Positions 1 through 11,829 of a stretch of 46,282 nt of DNA are shown here, in pieces; position 1 is the stretch's first letter; the number at the start of each line of letters is the position of its first letter. The stretch spans positions 1-46,282 of the forward strand of contig CAITLJ010000035.1 in the NCBI GenBank assembly GCA_903893215.1, in the 5' to 3' direction. The notes beneath the pieces were generated by a model. That model was not told where the DNA came from and did not search any database. It worked only from the letters and a program-made list of their open reading frames with translations. The position numbers were made by a program, and so were the translations under genes. This DNA comes from an uncultured Ferrovum sp. GTDB lineage: Bacteria > Pseudomonadota > Gammaproteobacteria > Burkholderiales > Ferrovaceae.

Positions 1-854
1 AGTTGCAGGAACTGACCAGCCTGGTCAATCACGCGCCGGACTTCCGGACGCCCCTCCGTGGCGCGCTCAAGACGCTGCCCGGCCTGCAGCGCCGGCTCGA
101 CGGTCCTGCGCCAGTGATCGAGCGCCGCAGGTGTACCCGCCAGCGCCAATCGCCAGGTCACGCGGGCACCCGGGCGGACCAGACCGCTGGCGGACAGATC
201 GGCCAGATTGATCAGCACGCGCGGTGCCATGCGAAATCCCGAGAGTCCCCCCTCGGGCTCTTCAGCAATCACGCCGGCCACACTCAGGCTGAGCCGCCCT
301 ACCCCGATCGGCTGGCCAGGCTGCAGACCCAGCCGCGCGGCCAGACCGGGCGCCAGATACGCCTGCCCACGTGCCGGCGCGCGCACTGCCGCCCCGGGCT
401 GTCCACCCGCGCCTTCCAGACGCAGCTGTCCGCGCAACGGAAATGCATCATCCACGGCCTTGACCGAGGCCAGCACGCTGTGTTGCGGACCGCGCAGCAT
501 GCTGGGAAACAGCGCCATCTGGCTGACCTGCAGATGACGGGTGGCGGCCTCACCCAGCCAGCGCGGTGCGGCGGGCTGGTCGCCAATCAGTGAAAGATCG
601 GCTGCATTCAGGGCAGCTGCACCCTGTTCGAGTGCGCCCTCAACGCGTGACTGCAGAAAACCGACGGCAGTGCTGCCTGCGACGGCCAGCACCAATGCAA
701 ACAGGGCCAGGCGTAGCTCTCCGGCACGCCATTCACGCCAGAACATGCGCCAGCCCAGCAGGATGCTGGCGCGCACCGTGCCGCGGGGCCCGCTGTCCAT
801 GGCCACAGGCCGGGCGACGTCGCCTGGCAGGGTAGCGACCGCACCGCCAGTCAC
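1..854 (-). CDS. ABC transporter permease, FtsX/YbbP-like (C-terminal part outside window)
   Basis: The reading frame is open from position 854 to the window edge, giving the first ~284 residues. A GTG at 854-852 overlaps the stop of the ATPase gene as GTGA, which suggests coupling; an in-frame ATG lies at 800. After a short cytoplasmic stretch there is one hydrophobic segment (LRLALFALVLAVAGSTAVGF, about residues 42-61 of the long form). A large soluble region follows, containing phrases such as LAPGLAARLGLQPGQPIGVG. This is the layout of MacB/FtsX-type permeases: TM1, then a big periplasmic domain, with the remaining TMs lying off the window. Paired with the next ATPase and divergent tesA, it matches the ybbA-ybbP/tesA arrangement of E. 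coli. The substrate is unknown; lipoprotein or lipid export is only a family-level guess. Confidence 0.8.
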   Translation of the reverse strand, partial: MTGGAVATLPGDVARPVAMDSGPRGTVRASILLGWRMFWREWRAGELRLALFALVLAVAGSTAVGFLQSRVEGALEQGAAALNAADLSLIGDQPAAPRWLGEAATRHLQVSQMALFPSMLRGPQHSVLASVKAVDDAFPLRGQLRLEGAGGQPGAAVRAPARGQAYLAPGLAARLGLQPGQPIGVGRLSLSVAGVIAEEPEGGLSGFRMAPRVLINLADLSASGLVRPGARVTWRLALAGTPAALDHWRRTVEPALQAGQRLERATEGRPEVRRVIDQAGQFLQ

Positions 855-1585
855 AAGCGCACCTGTCGGCCGCACCGTGCCGCCAGCACGGCGTCATGCG
901 TGACCAGCACCAGCGTGGTGTGATGACGACGGTTCAACTCGAACAGCAGATCCATGATGTGAGTACCGGTCTGCACATCGAGATTGCCGGTCGGTTCGTC
1001 GGCAAACAGGATGCGCGGCTGGGTGACCAGTGCACGCGCCAGCGCAACGCGCTGTTGCTCCCCCCCGGACAGCGTGGACGGGCGGTGGTCCAGTCGGGCG
1101 CCAAGCCCCACCTCCTCCAGCGCGGCGCGGGCACGCGACCCGGCGTTGGTGACGCCCTGCAACTCCAGGGGCAGCATCACGTTCTCCAGCGCCGTATAGG
1201 CGGGCAAAAGATGAAAGGACTGAAACACGAAGCCGGCGGCGCGGGCACGTATCTGCGCGCGTGCGTCCTCATCGAGGGCACTGATGCACGCACCATCCAG
1301 CCAGACCTCGCCACTGGTCGGCACATCCAGCCCGGCCAGCAGGGCCAGCAGGGTGGACTTGCCACTGCCCGACGCGCCCAGGATGGCAAGGGTTTCTCCC
1401 GCCGTCACGGTGAGCGCGATATCCTTAAGGATGTTCAGTGCGCCATCACCGGTGCTGAACGATTTGCAGAGGGCGCGCGTCTCCAGCACCACTGGAGACG
1501 TGCCAGCGGCTGTCGTGACGGGTGCCGGCGTCTCTGATGTCGGGTTGGTCGGGATGGCGGGCGGGTAAGCGGGAGCAGAGTTCAT
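851..1585 (-). CDS. ABC transporter ATP-binding protein, YbbA/LolD-like
   Basis: A 244-residue ATPase that would energise the permease encoded just downstream. It has Walker A (GASGSGKST), the signature [15 protein letters not shown], Walker B ([13 protein letters not shown]) and the switch His (LVLVTHD). DEPTGNLD and the overall length are typical of the MacB/LolD/YbbA subfamily. The first ~33 residues are rich in Pro, Ala and Thr and precede the domain proper ([13 protein letters not shown]), so the true start could be further in. I chose the ATG at 1585; a GTG at 1594 is also in frame. Its stop overlaps the permease start by 4 bp. The ATG at 1585 overlaps an ATG on the opposite strand (see tesA), so both cannot comfortably be used. 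Confidence 0.88.
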   Translation of the reverse strand: MNSAPAYPPAIPTNPTSETPAPVTTAAGTSPVVLETRALCKSFSTGDGALNILKDIALTVTAGETLAILGASGSGKSTLLALLAGLDVPTSGEVWLDGACISALDEDARAQIRARAAGFVFQSFHLLPAYTALENVMLPLELQGVTNAGSRARAALEEVGLGARLDHRPSTLSGGEQQRVALARALVTQPRILFADEPTGNLDVQTGTHIMDLLFELNRRHHTTLVLVTHDAVLAARCGRQVRL

Positions 1586-1661
1586 GAAGGACACAGTCTT
1601 CGCAAGAAGTCAGACAGATGGACAACACCAAGGGCTGAAGTTCCGGCCTTGGCCACGTTGC

Positions 1662-2297
1662 ATGCGCGGGGTGATCGGACTGGCGCTCTGGTTGGCCGCA
1701 ACCGGCCCCCTGAATCCGTCTTTTGCTGCAGGCAACGCGCCAGTGAAACACGTCCTCGTGTTCGGCGACAGTCTGTCCGCCGGCTACGGCATGGCGCGCG
1801 AAGACGCCTGGCCCAGCCTGCTTGATCATCACCTGCAGGACCACGCAACCACCCGCGCCTGGAGCGTGGTGAATGCCAGTATCAGTGGCGAAACCACCCA
1901 TGGCGGCCTGACCCGCCTGCCCGCCACGCTGGCCCGCGAGCACCCGGCAGTGGTGGTGCTGGAACTGGGCGGCAACGATGCATTACGCGGACTGCCGCTC
2001 GATCAGGCGCAACAGAACCTCAGCCACATGGTGCAGAAGGCCAAGGCATCAGGCGCCCGCGTCCTGCTGGTCGGGATCGCGCTGCCGCCGAACTTTGGCG
2101 AGGACTACACCCGTGATTTCAGTGCCATGTTCGCCGCGGTGGCCAGGCGTGAGCATGTGCCGCTACTGCCCAATCTGGTGGAGTCGCTGGGTTCGGGCCG
2201 GCAGGACTTTCAGGCCGACGGCATCCATCCGCAGGGACGGGTGCAGGATCACCTGCTGGGCAGTGTGCTGCAGCGGCTGGAACCCATGTTGAAGTAG
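1662..2297 (+). CDS. tesA: SGNH-type esterase / acyl-CoA thioesterase I, lysophospholipase
   Basis: From this start the product has 211 residues, close to the 208 of E. coli TesA. It begins with a good signal peptide (MRGVIGLALWLAATG, cleavage near FAAG), so it should act in the periplasm on thioesters or lysophospholipids. SGNH blocks are clear: GDSLSAGYGM with the nucleophilic Ser, then the Gly block before TRLPATLA, then GGNDALRGLP, then DGIHP with the catalytic Asp and His. An upstream ATG at 1584 is in frame, has a better ribosome site (GGGAG), and would add 26 residues. I prefer 1662 because the signal peptide then starts the protein and because 1584 overlaps the divergent ATPase start. 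The ybbA neighbour is the usual partner. Confidence 0.88.
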   Translation: MRGVIGLALWLAATGPLNPSFAAGNAPVKHVLVFGDSLSAGYGMAREDAWPSLLDHHLQDHATTRAWSVVNASISGETTHGGLTRLPATLAREHPAVVVLELGGNDALRGLPLDQAQQNLSHMVQKAKASGARVLLVGIALPPNFGEDYTRDFSAMFAAVARREHVPLLPNLVESLGSGRQDFQADGIHPQGRVQDHLLGSVLQRLEPMLK

Positions 2298-2349
2298 CCA
2301 TCGCCCCCCCGCACGGCCCGGGCAAGCGGCAGCCCTGCGTGTGCAGACC

Positions 2350-3249
2350 TCAGAGGCGCTGTACCTTGTAGCCCCGCTTGACCAGTTCGTCGATCAGGTT
2401 GTCGGGGCCGATCAGGTGCGGTGCGGTCAGCACGGCAAAGTGGATCTTGCCGCTTTTCAGGTAGGTGGCCAGTTTGTCGGCGATCGGCGCATTGCGCACT
2501 TCCACCAGGGCATGGCGCACATCGGCACCATGCGGCATGGTGGCGTAACTTTTCAGTTCAAGCTCGGTGTAATAAGCGATGTCACCTGACTTCCAGGCAC
2601 TGACCTCGTTCTGCAGGGCCTCGGCCCAGTCGCCGCTGGCCGAAAGCTCCACCGCCGACTTCAGCATCTCTTCCTGCAGCGCGATCGGCATGCGGTCGAG
2701 CGCGCCCAGTTCCTGCGCCACCCCCTCGATCTCCACCACTGGCTTCTTGTCGGCCTCGGCCTTGGCAAGGAAATAAAACGGAGCGTCGAAGCTGGGATCG
2801 AGACCGATCTTGCGCGCTTCCTTGTTCATCAGGCCGAGTGCAAGCGCATAGGGCTTGAGGTGACTGGAGGGCTCGAAGGGCAGGGCCTGCGCTGCGTGAA
2901 AGTCGTTCACCTCGTCATACAGCGACTTGCTGATGTGCGCCTCGATGCTGTCGCCTTCCGGGTAAAACATGCCGGCGGTTTCCTTGGCGAAGCGCTTTTC
3001 GTCGCTCAGGTCGGACTCGACCGCCAGCACCTGCGAGCGTCCGTAAGCGGCTTCGGCCCAAACAGAGAGCGGATACAGGTCGCCGTTACCCAGGCCCGGT
3101 CCGGCAAAGATATACAGGGTGTGGGCAGGATCCTGGTCCCTGACCTCCCACAGGAAGGTTTTCTTCGGGGGACCGTTTTCCTGTGCTGTCACAGTCAGGG
3201 GAACGGCCAGCAGGGCTGCGACGGCAGCAAGCCAGATTGCTCGGATCAT
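2350..3249 (-). CDS. TraB/GumN-family secreted protein with altered first motif
   Basis: A 299-residue protein with a signal peptide (MIRAIWLAAVAALLAVPLTVTAQ). It starts at an ATG preceded by GAGGAG. The overall pattern is that of the TraB/GumN (Tiki-like) family: LWEVRD and LYIFAG at the N-terminus, a middle region on the scale ALALGLMNKEARKIGLDPSF, then VEIEGVAQE, and a C-terminal block HFAVLTAPHLIGPDNLIDEL. Family members usually carry a GxxH motif after the first strand; here the equivalent stretch reads GPGLGNG without His, while a His remains in the C-terminal block. It may therefore be a catalytically changed member. Family function in bacteria is poorly known; a metalloprotease-like activity is inferred from animal Tiki proteins. 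It sits alone between tesA (convergent) and ftsB. Confidence 0.72.
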   Translation of the reverse strand: MIRAIWLAAVAALLAVPLTVTAQENGPPKKTFLWEVRDQDPAHTLYIFAGPGLGNGDLYPLSVWAEAAYGRSQVLAVESDLSDEKRFAKETAGMFYPEGDSIEAHISKSLYDEVNDFHAAQALPFEPSSHLKPYALALGLMNKEARKIGLDPSFDAPFYFLAKAEADKKPVVEIEGVAQELGALDRMPIALQEEMLKSAVELSASGDWAEALQNEVSAWKSGDIAYYTELELKSYATMPHGADVRHALVEVRNAPIADKLATYLKSGKIHFAVLTAPHLIGPDNLIDELVKRGYKVQRL

Positions 3250-3336
3250 CAGACACTCCTCAGGTTTTTATGGTTTTGCATGCGTCCATCACGTGCCACG
3301 GACTGTGCCGCATGGCCGCCATGCGACGCAAGCAGC

Positions 3337-3681
3337 TTACCTGTGCTGAGAGGCTGCCGGTGCCGACTGGTTCCCACCGGAGGGATAACGGAACCAGGTC
3401 TCGCCATCGCGCACCATGCCGAGATCGGCGCGGGCGCGCTCCTCGATCGCCTCGGTACCTGTGCTGAGGTCATGAACCTCGGCCTCGAGCGCAAGATTAT
3501 GGCTGCGTTGCTGCTCATTGCGGGCCCGCTGCGCGGCCACCTGCGCCTCGAGCAGGTGGGCGCGATGCAGGCTGCCATGGCCCAGCCAGAGCGGGTATTG
3601 CAGGGCCAGCAGGAGCGCAACAAAGGTCAACGGAAGCAGGCGCATGGGCAGCTTGATGGTGAGCGATGACAAGGAAATCAT
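3337..3681 (-). CDS. ftsB: Cell division protein FtsB
   Basis: A 114-residue bitopic membrane protein of the FtsQ-FtsL-FtsB divisome complex. One TM helix lies at about residues 13-32 (LLPLTFVALLLALQYPLW). A periplasmic coiled coil follows (LEAQVAAQRARNEQQRSHNL) and then the conserved EERARADLGMVRDGETWFRY, typical of FtsB/DivIC. The ATG at 3681 has AGGA 8 bases upstream; an internal ATG 12 codons later lacks a ribosome site. It begins 35 bp after the eno stop, and eno-ftsB linkage is common in beta- and gammaproteobacteria. Confidence 0.93.
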   Translation of the reverse strand: MISLSSLTIKLPMRLLPLTFVALLLALQYPLWLGHGSLHRAHLLEAQVAAQRARNEQQRSHNLALEAEVHDLSTGTEAIEERARADLGMVRDGETWFRYPSGGNQSAPAASQHR

Positions 3682-3716
3682 GCGTCAGTCCTGGTGCGTG
3701 CGCCAGCCCTGCGGGC

Positions 3717-5866
<2,150 letters not shown>

Positions 5867-5868
5867 GA

Positions 5869-7572
<1,704 letters not shown>

Positions 7573-7586
7573 AAGTGCAGCCCGGT

Positions 7587-8090
7587 TCAGGGCGGAACCG
7601 GCAGGGGTGCCCCGCCCAGCCTTGCCAGCTTGACCAGAAAGTCATGAATGCCGGCAGGACTCATGCGACGCGCGTCGGCCAGTTCGCCGGCCTTGGTACT
7701 GTAGACCTGCTTGCCGCCCGCATCCACAACCACCGCGGCCGGGATGCCGCCAGCGGTCGGATTGTCGAATTCCATCGCCAGCGCCATGTTGTGGTCGAAC
7801 TCGCCCACATCCACCTTGACCAACTGGAAGCACGTCGCCAGCAGGTCCTGATTTTCGGGCTGCTGCAGCACCTTCCAGAGCACACGACAATCGCTGCACC
7901 AGTTGGCACCGAAGATGATCAGGGTGGGCCTGTGCTGATCGGCGCCCTGGGCCAAGGCCAGACGCACCTGGGCACCGGCATCGGCCTTGGTGTCGTAAGG
8001 CAGGTCAGCGGCCGCAGACACGTCCGCCAAGGCAGCCACCAGGGCAACGACGAGCAAAAGAAAGAATCGACGCTTGATCAACTGACGCAC
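7587..8090 (-). CDS. Periplasmic thioredoxin-like protein (WCSDC active site)
   Basis: A 167-residue product with an N-terminal signal sequence or anchor (about residues 6-28, rich in Leu, Val and Ala, ending ADVSAAAD) and a thioredoxin fold. The active site is FGANWCSDCR, with Cys65 and Cys68; the cis-Pro lies in GGIPAAVVVDAGG. The C-x-D-C dithiol in an exported protein suggests disulfide reduction or exchange in the periplasm. The start is a GTG with AGG 7 bases upstream. It lies 123 bp downstream of the beta-barrel gene on the same strand, and a long palindrome occupies that gap. The beta-barrel protein has three clustered Cys at its mature end, so it is a conceivable partner; this is inference. 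Confidence 0.8.
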   Translation of the reverse strand: MRQLIKRRFFLLLVVALVAALADVSAAADLPYDTKADAGAQVRLALAQGADQHRPTLIIFGANWCSDCRVLWKVLQQPENQDLLATCFQLVKVDVGEFDHNMALAMEFDNPTAGGIPAAVVVDAGGKQVYSTKAGELADARRMSPAGIHDFLVKLARLGGAPLPVPP

Positions 8091-8100
8091 TCCACAACCT

Positions 8101-8134
8101 GGTCACATGACCATCCCGTAAGCTTACGGGATGG
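8101..8134. repeat. Perfect 24-bp palindrome with an adjoining smaller dyad
   Basis: Positions 8111-8134 form a perfect palindrome with half-site CCATCCCGTAAG. Overlapping its left edge, 8101-8112 reads GGTCA-CA-TGACC, a second dyad. They lie 11-21 bp upstream of the thioredoxin-like gene and about 80 bp after the beta-barrel stop. As RNA the large one could form a 10-bp stem with an AGCT loop. There is no T-run on either side, so an operator or RNA-processing element seems likelier than an intrinsic terminator. Confidence 0.75.
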
Positions 8135-8213
8135 CGACCGGGCGCTCCATCCATAAACACGCTCGCCGCGACAGCTTCACGGGCAAGCCGCACGGATGCC
8201 CGCAGCGACAGGA

Positions 8214-9239
8214 TCAGAAGTTTTTGCGCAGTCCCAGCGACAGGATGTAGCGGGGCGTCAGCTGCACACCGGTCACATTGGTGGCCAACGGCAACTGCAG
8301 GTAACCATAGGCGGACACACCACCACCCAGCTGGGCCGACACGCCGGGTGCCACATAGAACAGGTTGCCGCCCGTAAGCGGTGCGCCGGTGTAGTCATAG
8401 CTGGCGTTGATGCCGCTGTCGCTGTTGCGGTGCACGTAATTGAATTGCAGCAGTGGCACGATGCGCTGGCCGGGCTCGGCATAGCGGATCCCGGCGTTGG
8501 CAATGATGGTACTGCCGGGCGTGTAGCCAAAGTTGTTGCTGACCGTATGCTGCCAGGTGCCCTGCGCAAACCAGCCCACCTTGTTGAACTCGCCGCTGGT
8601 GAAGCCACCGAGAATGATCGCTGTGGCGCCCGTGCCGGGCTGCAGGCTGGGGTCGATCGGCTGGCCAGCGCTTGCGCCGGCATTGAAGTTTTCATTGGTC
8701 AGGCCGGTCGGCAGCTGCACGCCCACGATCACGCCCGTGCCACCGTCCCCGGACCAACCGGCGTAACGGCCGAGCAGCTTGACGTCGCCCAGGGTGTTGT
8801 ACTGGTTCATGCTGTAACCGGCGGTGGTGCCATCGCTCAGCGTGGTGTGGTACTTGTCGACAAATGGCACCAACACCGTCACGCCCCAGTCGTCTGCGTT
8901 GTAGTTCAGGCTGAGGGTGGTGGTGCGGGTGGCCGTCTGCAGTTCCACCTCGCTACCGATCTGTCCCGGGTTGAGCAGGTTCTGCGCCGTGCTGTGGTCG
9001 ATCTTGCGGGTGCCGATCTGATACTGGTTCTGATTGATCATGTCGTAGGAGATGCCGGCCGACCAGCCGGACGTCGACCCGGCCTGCGGTCCCAACCAGT
9101 CTTTCGACAGCGTGCAACCGCAGGAGGCACAAGCCAAGGCGTGTTGACCGACAGCCAGCAATGCGAACGCCAGGGCACCCTGCTGAAAAGGAACAACAGC
9201 ACTTTTTTTCTGACCCTGAAGGCCAAGATTTGATTTCAC
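8214..9239 (-). CDS. Outer-membrane beta-barrel protein with N-terminal CASCGC motif
   Basis: I do not recognise a named gene. The 341-residue product (GTG start, GGAG 7 bases upstream) has a signal peptide ending GQHALA, giving a mature end CASCGCTLSKDW. The rest alternates in beta-strand fashion with many Gly, Thr, Asn and Tyr and ends in a C-terminal Phe (GLRKNF), the BAM-recognition pattern. That suggests a barrel of roughly 12-14 strands. The three clustered Cys resemble a soft-metal or thiol ligand set. An upstream ATG at 9344 is in frame but would place 35 extra residues before the signal peptide. It lies 186 bp downstream of the TonB-dependent receptor, on the same strand, so a joint transport role is plausible but unproven. 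A TCATAC half-site (9263-9268) lies just upstream. Confidence 0.72.
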   Translation of the reverse strand: MKSNLGLQGQKKSAVVPFQQGALAFALLAVGQHALACASCGCTLSKDWLGPQAGSTSGWSAGISYDMINQNQYQIGTRKIDHSTAQNLLNPGQIGSEVELQTATRTTTLSLNYNADDWGVTVLVPFVDKYHTTLSDGTTAGYSMNQYNTLGDVKLLGRYAGWSGDGGTGVIVGVQLPTGLTNENFNAGASAGQPIDPSLQPGTGATAIILGGFTSGEFNKVGWFAQGTWQHTVSNNFGYTPGSTIIANAGIRYAEPGQRIVPLLQFNYVHRNSDSGINASYDYTGAPLTGGNLFYVAPGVSAQLGGGVSAYGYLQLPLATNVTGVQLTPRYILSLGLRKNF

Positions 9240-9425
9240 GCGAAACTCCGGCAGGCAAGTGGGTATGAATTCCAGTAACGGAGATTCTAGGCAAACCTGA
9301 CCGGGCATCCCTGCGGCAAATTGTCGCAGCTGATGGTGCTGCAACAGATTTCCACAAAGGACAGGGGCGTCAGGACGCCAATCACCGGTACACCGGGAAA
9401 ACGCGGCGAAGTGTCGTGCGGTCCA

Positions 9426-11612
9426 TCAGAACGTGACGTCCAGGCTGAGCCGCAAGGTACGTGGTTCACCGGGATGAACACTGGTACCCGTGGCCACTGC
9501 AGGCCCGCCGGGCGACGTGCGATAGTCCTGCTGATAGACAATATCGAAGTACTGCAGGTTGAACAGATTGAGCAGATCCAGGCTCAGCTTCACGTCGGGG
9601 TAAAGCACCCGCTGCACGCGCACGTTGGTCACAAGCGATGACGGCGACGTGATGCTGCCGTCCTGCGAAGCCGGATAACTGCCGATATAGCGCTCCTCGA
9701 TCGCCGCCGACCAGGGCCCGAAATCCTTGGCTGTGGCACGCACCAGCGCCACCTGTGAGACCGCATTCGGGATCAGGTTGCCCGGATTGCCATTGGCGTT
9801 CTGGTCGGCATAACGCGCATGCGTCCAGGCCAGATCGGCATCCATCAGCACATGCCGTCCCAGCACCAGATGATTGTTCCACTCCACGCCGTAGCGACGG
9901 CTGGCACCATTCGCACTGGTGCTGCCAATGTCCGAGTCGGCGGCGTAGGTGAGTTCCGATGCGCTGTTGAGTACCCAGAGGGCGAGCGAGCTCTGCAGTC
10001 CCTCGACCGCCTCGGAGCGGGCACCCAGCTCATACCCGGTAGCACGCACCAGAGCCGGCACGGGCGCGCTGGCCGCGCCCGTGGTCGGGTCGATCCGGTT
10101 GATCACGCCGCGCGCGTCATTGCTGTGCATGCCCTGACCGATGTTGGCAAACAACTCGGTGCGCGCCCATGGACCAAAAATCAACGCCAGCTTGGGCAGG
10201 AACAGATGTCCGTTGGCACCCCCGGTGTTCTGCGCATACAGCGTGTCGGTCTGCGCCAGGCTGATGGTCTGCACGCGCACGCCGAGCAGCGAGCGCAGCC
10301 ACGGCGACCAAAGCGTAGTGTTCTGCGCGTAGACACCCACTTCGGATTCCTGCACCTGATCATCACCCACCGTATGGAAGGGCGTGCGCAGCTGGGTATC
10401 CAGCAGGCCCACATGGTTGTAGTCGTAGCGCGCCTGCGCGCCTACTTCGGTAGTACTTTCACGACCGAACAGGCGGTGGTTCCAAGCTTGGACGAAACTG
10501 GCGCCCAGCGTATTGCGCTGCTCGAACTGCTCGAACTGATCCGTGGGCAACAGGGGATTGGGAGCGAACACGGGTGGATTGCCAACAATCGGCGACAGCG
10601 ACTCACGGTTCTCGAACAGGGTGAAATTGGAAAACAGTTGCAGGCGCGAATGCTCAACAAAGGCATTCAGCTTGCGATAGCCATCGGCGTCCTGTGTGTG
10701 CCACTCGCCCGACAGCAGGACGCGCCCGCTGCGGCCGCCATCGCTGGGATCTACCGCGCCAAAACGCGACAAGGCGCCGGACGTGATCAGTGACAGTGGC
10801 ACCTGATCGGTCGAGTTCCATTGCGCGTCATACAGCTGCGTTTCGATCGACCAGCCTTGGGCGGCACTGCCATCGCTCAGCTTGAACAGGACATTGGTCT
10901 TGTGCAGACCTTCCGCAGACACCCAAGGGCCGTTTTGTGCCAGCACTTCGAGAGCCCCCAGCAGCACAGGGCCACCGGAGCCATCCGTGCCGGTCGACAG
11001 GGCACGCAAGGGGGTGGAGGCCGCCACCAGCAGGCGGCGATAACCTTCCTGGCCGAGGGTCAGGTTGAGGAAGTCCTGTGGCAGGCTGTTACGGTATCGG
11101 ATGTCCACGGCGCCGGCCGCCGAAAAATCGCCTGCCGAAGCAAAGTACGGGCCCTTGAAGTAGTTGATGCGGTCGACCAGTTCGGGAATCAGGAAATTCA
11201 GGTCGGAATAACCCTGCCCGTGCGCGTTGGTGGGCATGTTCACCGGAACACCATCGACAAAACTGGCCAGATCGGTGCCATGGTCCAGGTTGTACCCGCG
11301 CAGGAAGTACTGGTTGGCCTTACCGTCGCCCGAGTGTTGGGTGACCACGAGACCTGGCACGGTTTCCAACACCTCTCCTGGGCGCAGCAGCGGAATATCC
11401 TGCAGCAGCGCCCCGTTCACCGTGCCCTGCGACGCGGCATCGAACGCACCAACCGTGTTGTCGTAATGTCCGGTGGCCTGCACGGGTTCCAGCACGGCCG
11501 TGTCCGCCAGCGCCTGCGGCGCGCCCGCGCTGCAGGCCAGCATCAGGGCAATGCTGAGCGCCCGCAGATACGGGGGCGATGCCGGAGCGCGGCGATGTAG
11601 CGGTCGAAGCAC
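9426..11612 (-). CDS. TonB-dependent outer-membrane receptor, candidate nickel uptake
   Basis: The 728-residue product has a signal peptide ending PQALA. The plug domain has recognisable segments: LEPVQATG (TonB-box region), PGLVVTQHSGDGKANQYFLR, GTDLASFVDGVPVNMPTNAH and the stretch ending RINYFKGPYFA. A 22-strand barrel follows and ends LRLSLDVTF with C-terminal Phe. It should import a scarce ligand using TonB energy; no tonB/exbB/exbD is in this window. The GTG at 11612 has GGGAG 9 bases upstream; an ATG at 11678 is also in frame but would lengthen the signal peptide abnormally. It diverges from nikR with 217 bp between them, which makes nickel (or a nickel chelate) the best guess for its ligand. 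Substrate assignment is inference. Confidence 0.9.
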   Translation of the reverse strand: MLRPLHRRAPASPPYLRALSIALMLACSAGAPQALADTAVLEPVQATGHYDNTVGAFDAASQGTVNGALLQDIPLLRPGEVLETVPGLVVTQHSGDGKANQYFLRGYNLDHGTDLASFVDGVPVNMPTNAHGQGYSDLNFLIPELVDRINYFKGPYFASAGDFSAAGAVDIRYRNSLPQDFLNLTLGQEGYRRLLVAASTPLRALSTGTDGSGGPVLLGALEVLAQNGPWVSAEGLHKTNVLFKLSDGSAAQGWSIETQLYDAQWNSTDQVPLSLITSGALSRFGAVDPSDGGRSGRVLLSGEWHTQDADGYRKLNAFVEHSRLQLFSNFTLFENRESLSPIVGNPPVFAPNPLLPTDQFEQFEQRNTLGASFVQAWNHRLFGRESTTEVGAQARYDYNHVGLLDTQLRTPFHTVGDDQVQESEVGVYAQNTTLWSPWLRSLLGVRVQTISLAQTDTLYAQNTGGANGHLFLPKLALIFGPWARTELFANIGQGMHSNDARGVINRIDPTTGAASAPVPALVRATGYELGARSEAVEGLQSSLALWVLNSASELTYAADSDIGSTSANGASRRYGVEWNNHLVLGRHVLMDADLAWTHARYADQNANGNPGNLIPNAVSQVALVRATAKDFGPWSAAIEERYIGSYPASQDGSITSPSSLVTNVRVQRVLYPDVKLSLDLLNLFNLQYFDIVYQQDYRTSPGGPAVATGTSVHPGEPRTLRLSLDVTF

Positions 11613-11667
11613 GCTTGACGACTCCCTGAAGACGTTTAATTTTTTAAGGCGACGCTGAGAGCGCGCA

Positions 11668-11696
11668 GTGTATGACAAAGTTCATTTTCTTCACAC
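11668..11696. promoter_or_regulatory. Imperfect dyad, candidate NikR operator
   Basis: In the gap between the TonB receptor and nikR, GTGTATGA (11668-11675) faces TCACAC (11691-11696). This resembles the E. coli NikR site GTATGA-N16-TCATAC, but has a 15-base spacer and one mismatch in the second half-site. It is 56 bases upstream of the receptor start and 134 upstream of nikR, so either promoter could be affected. The match is suggestive only. Confidence 0.35.
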
Positions 11697-11829
11697 AAAG
11701 AACCGGCGGCGCGGCGACGTTCCAGAACGCCACCGCAGGCTTGGCAAGCCTGTCCGGCCACCCGACAGAGAGAAACCAGCCACCCAAGTTGCGGGCTATC
11801 ATGCGAATCCGACCGCGCACCGTCCCGCC

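Noticed and set aside
8111-8134. Intrinsic terminator for the beta-barrel gene
   Set aside because: The palindrome could form a stem, but no T-run follows on either strand.
9240-9425. A promoter or small gene between the TonB receptor and the barrel gene
   Set aside because: A TAGAAT hexamer is present on the minus strand but no -35 at the right distance, and no coding pattern was seen.
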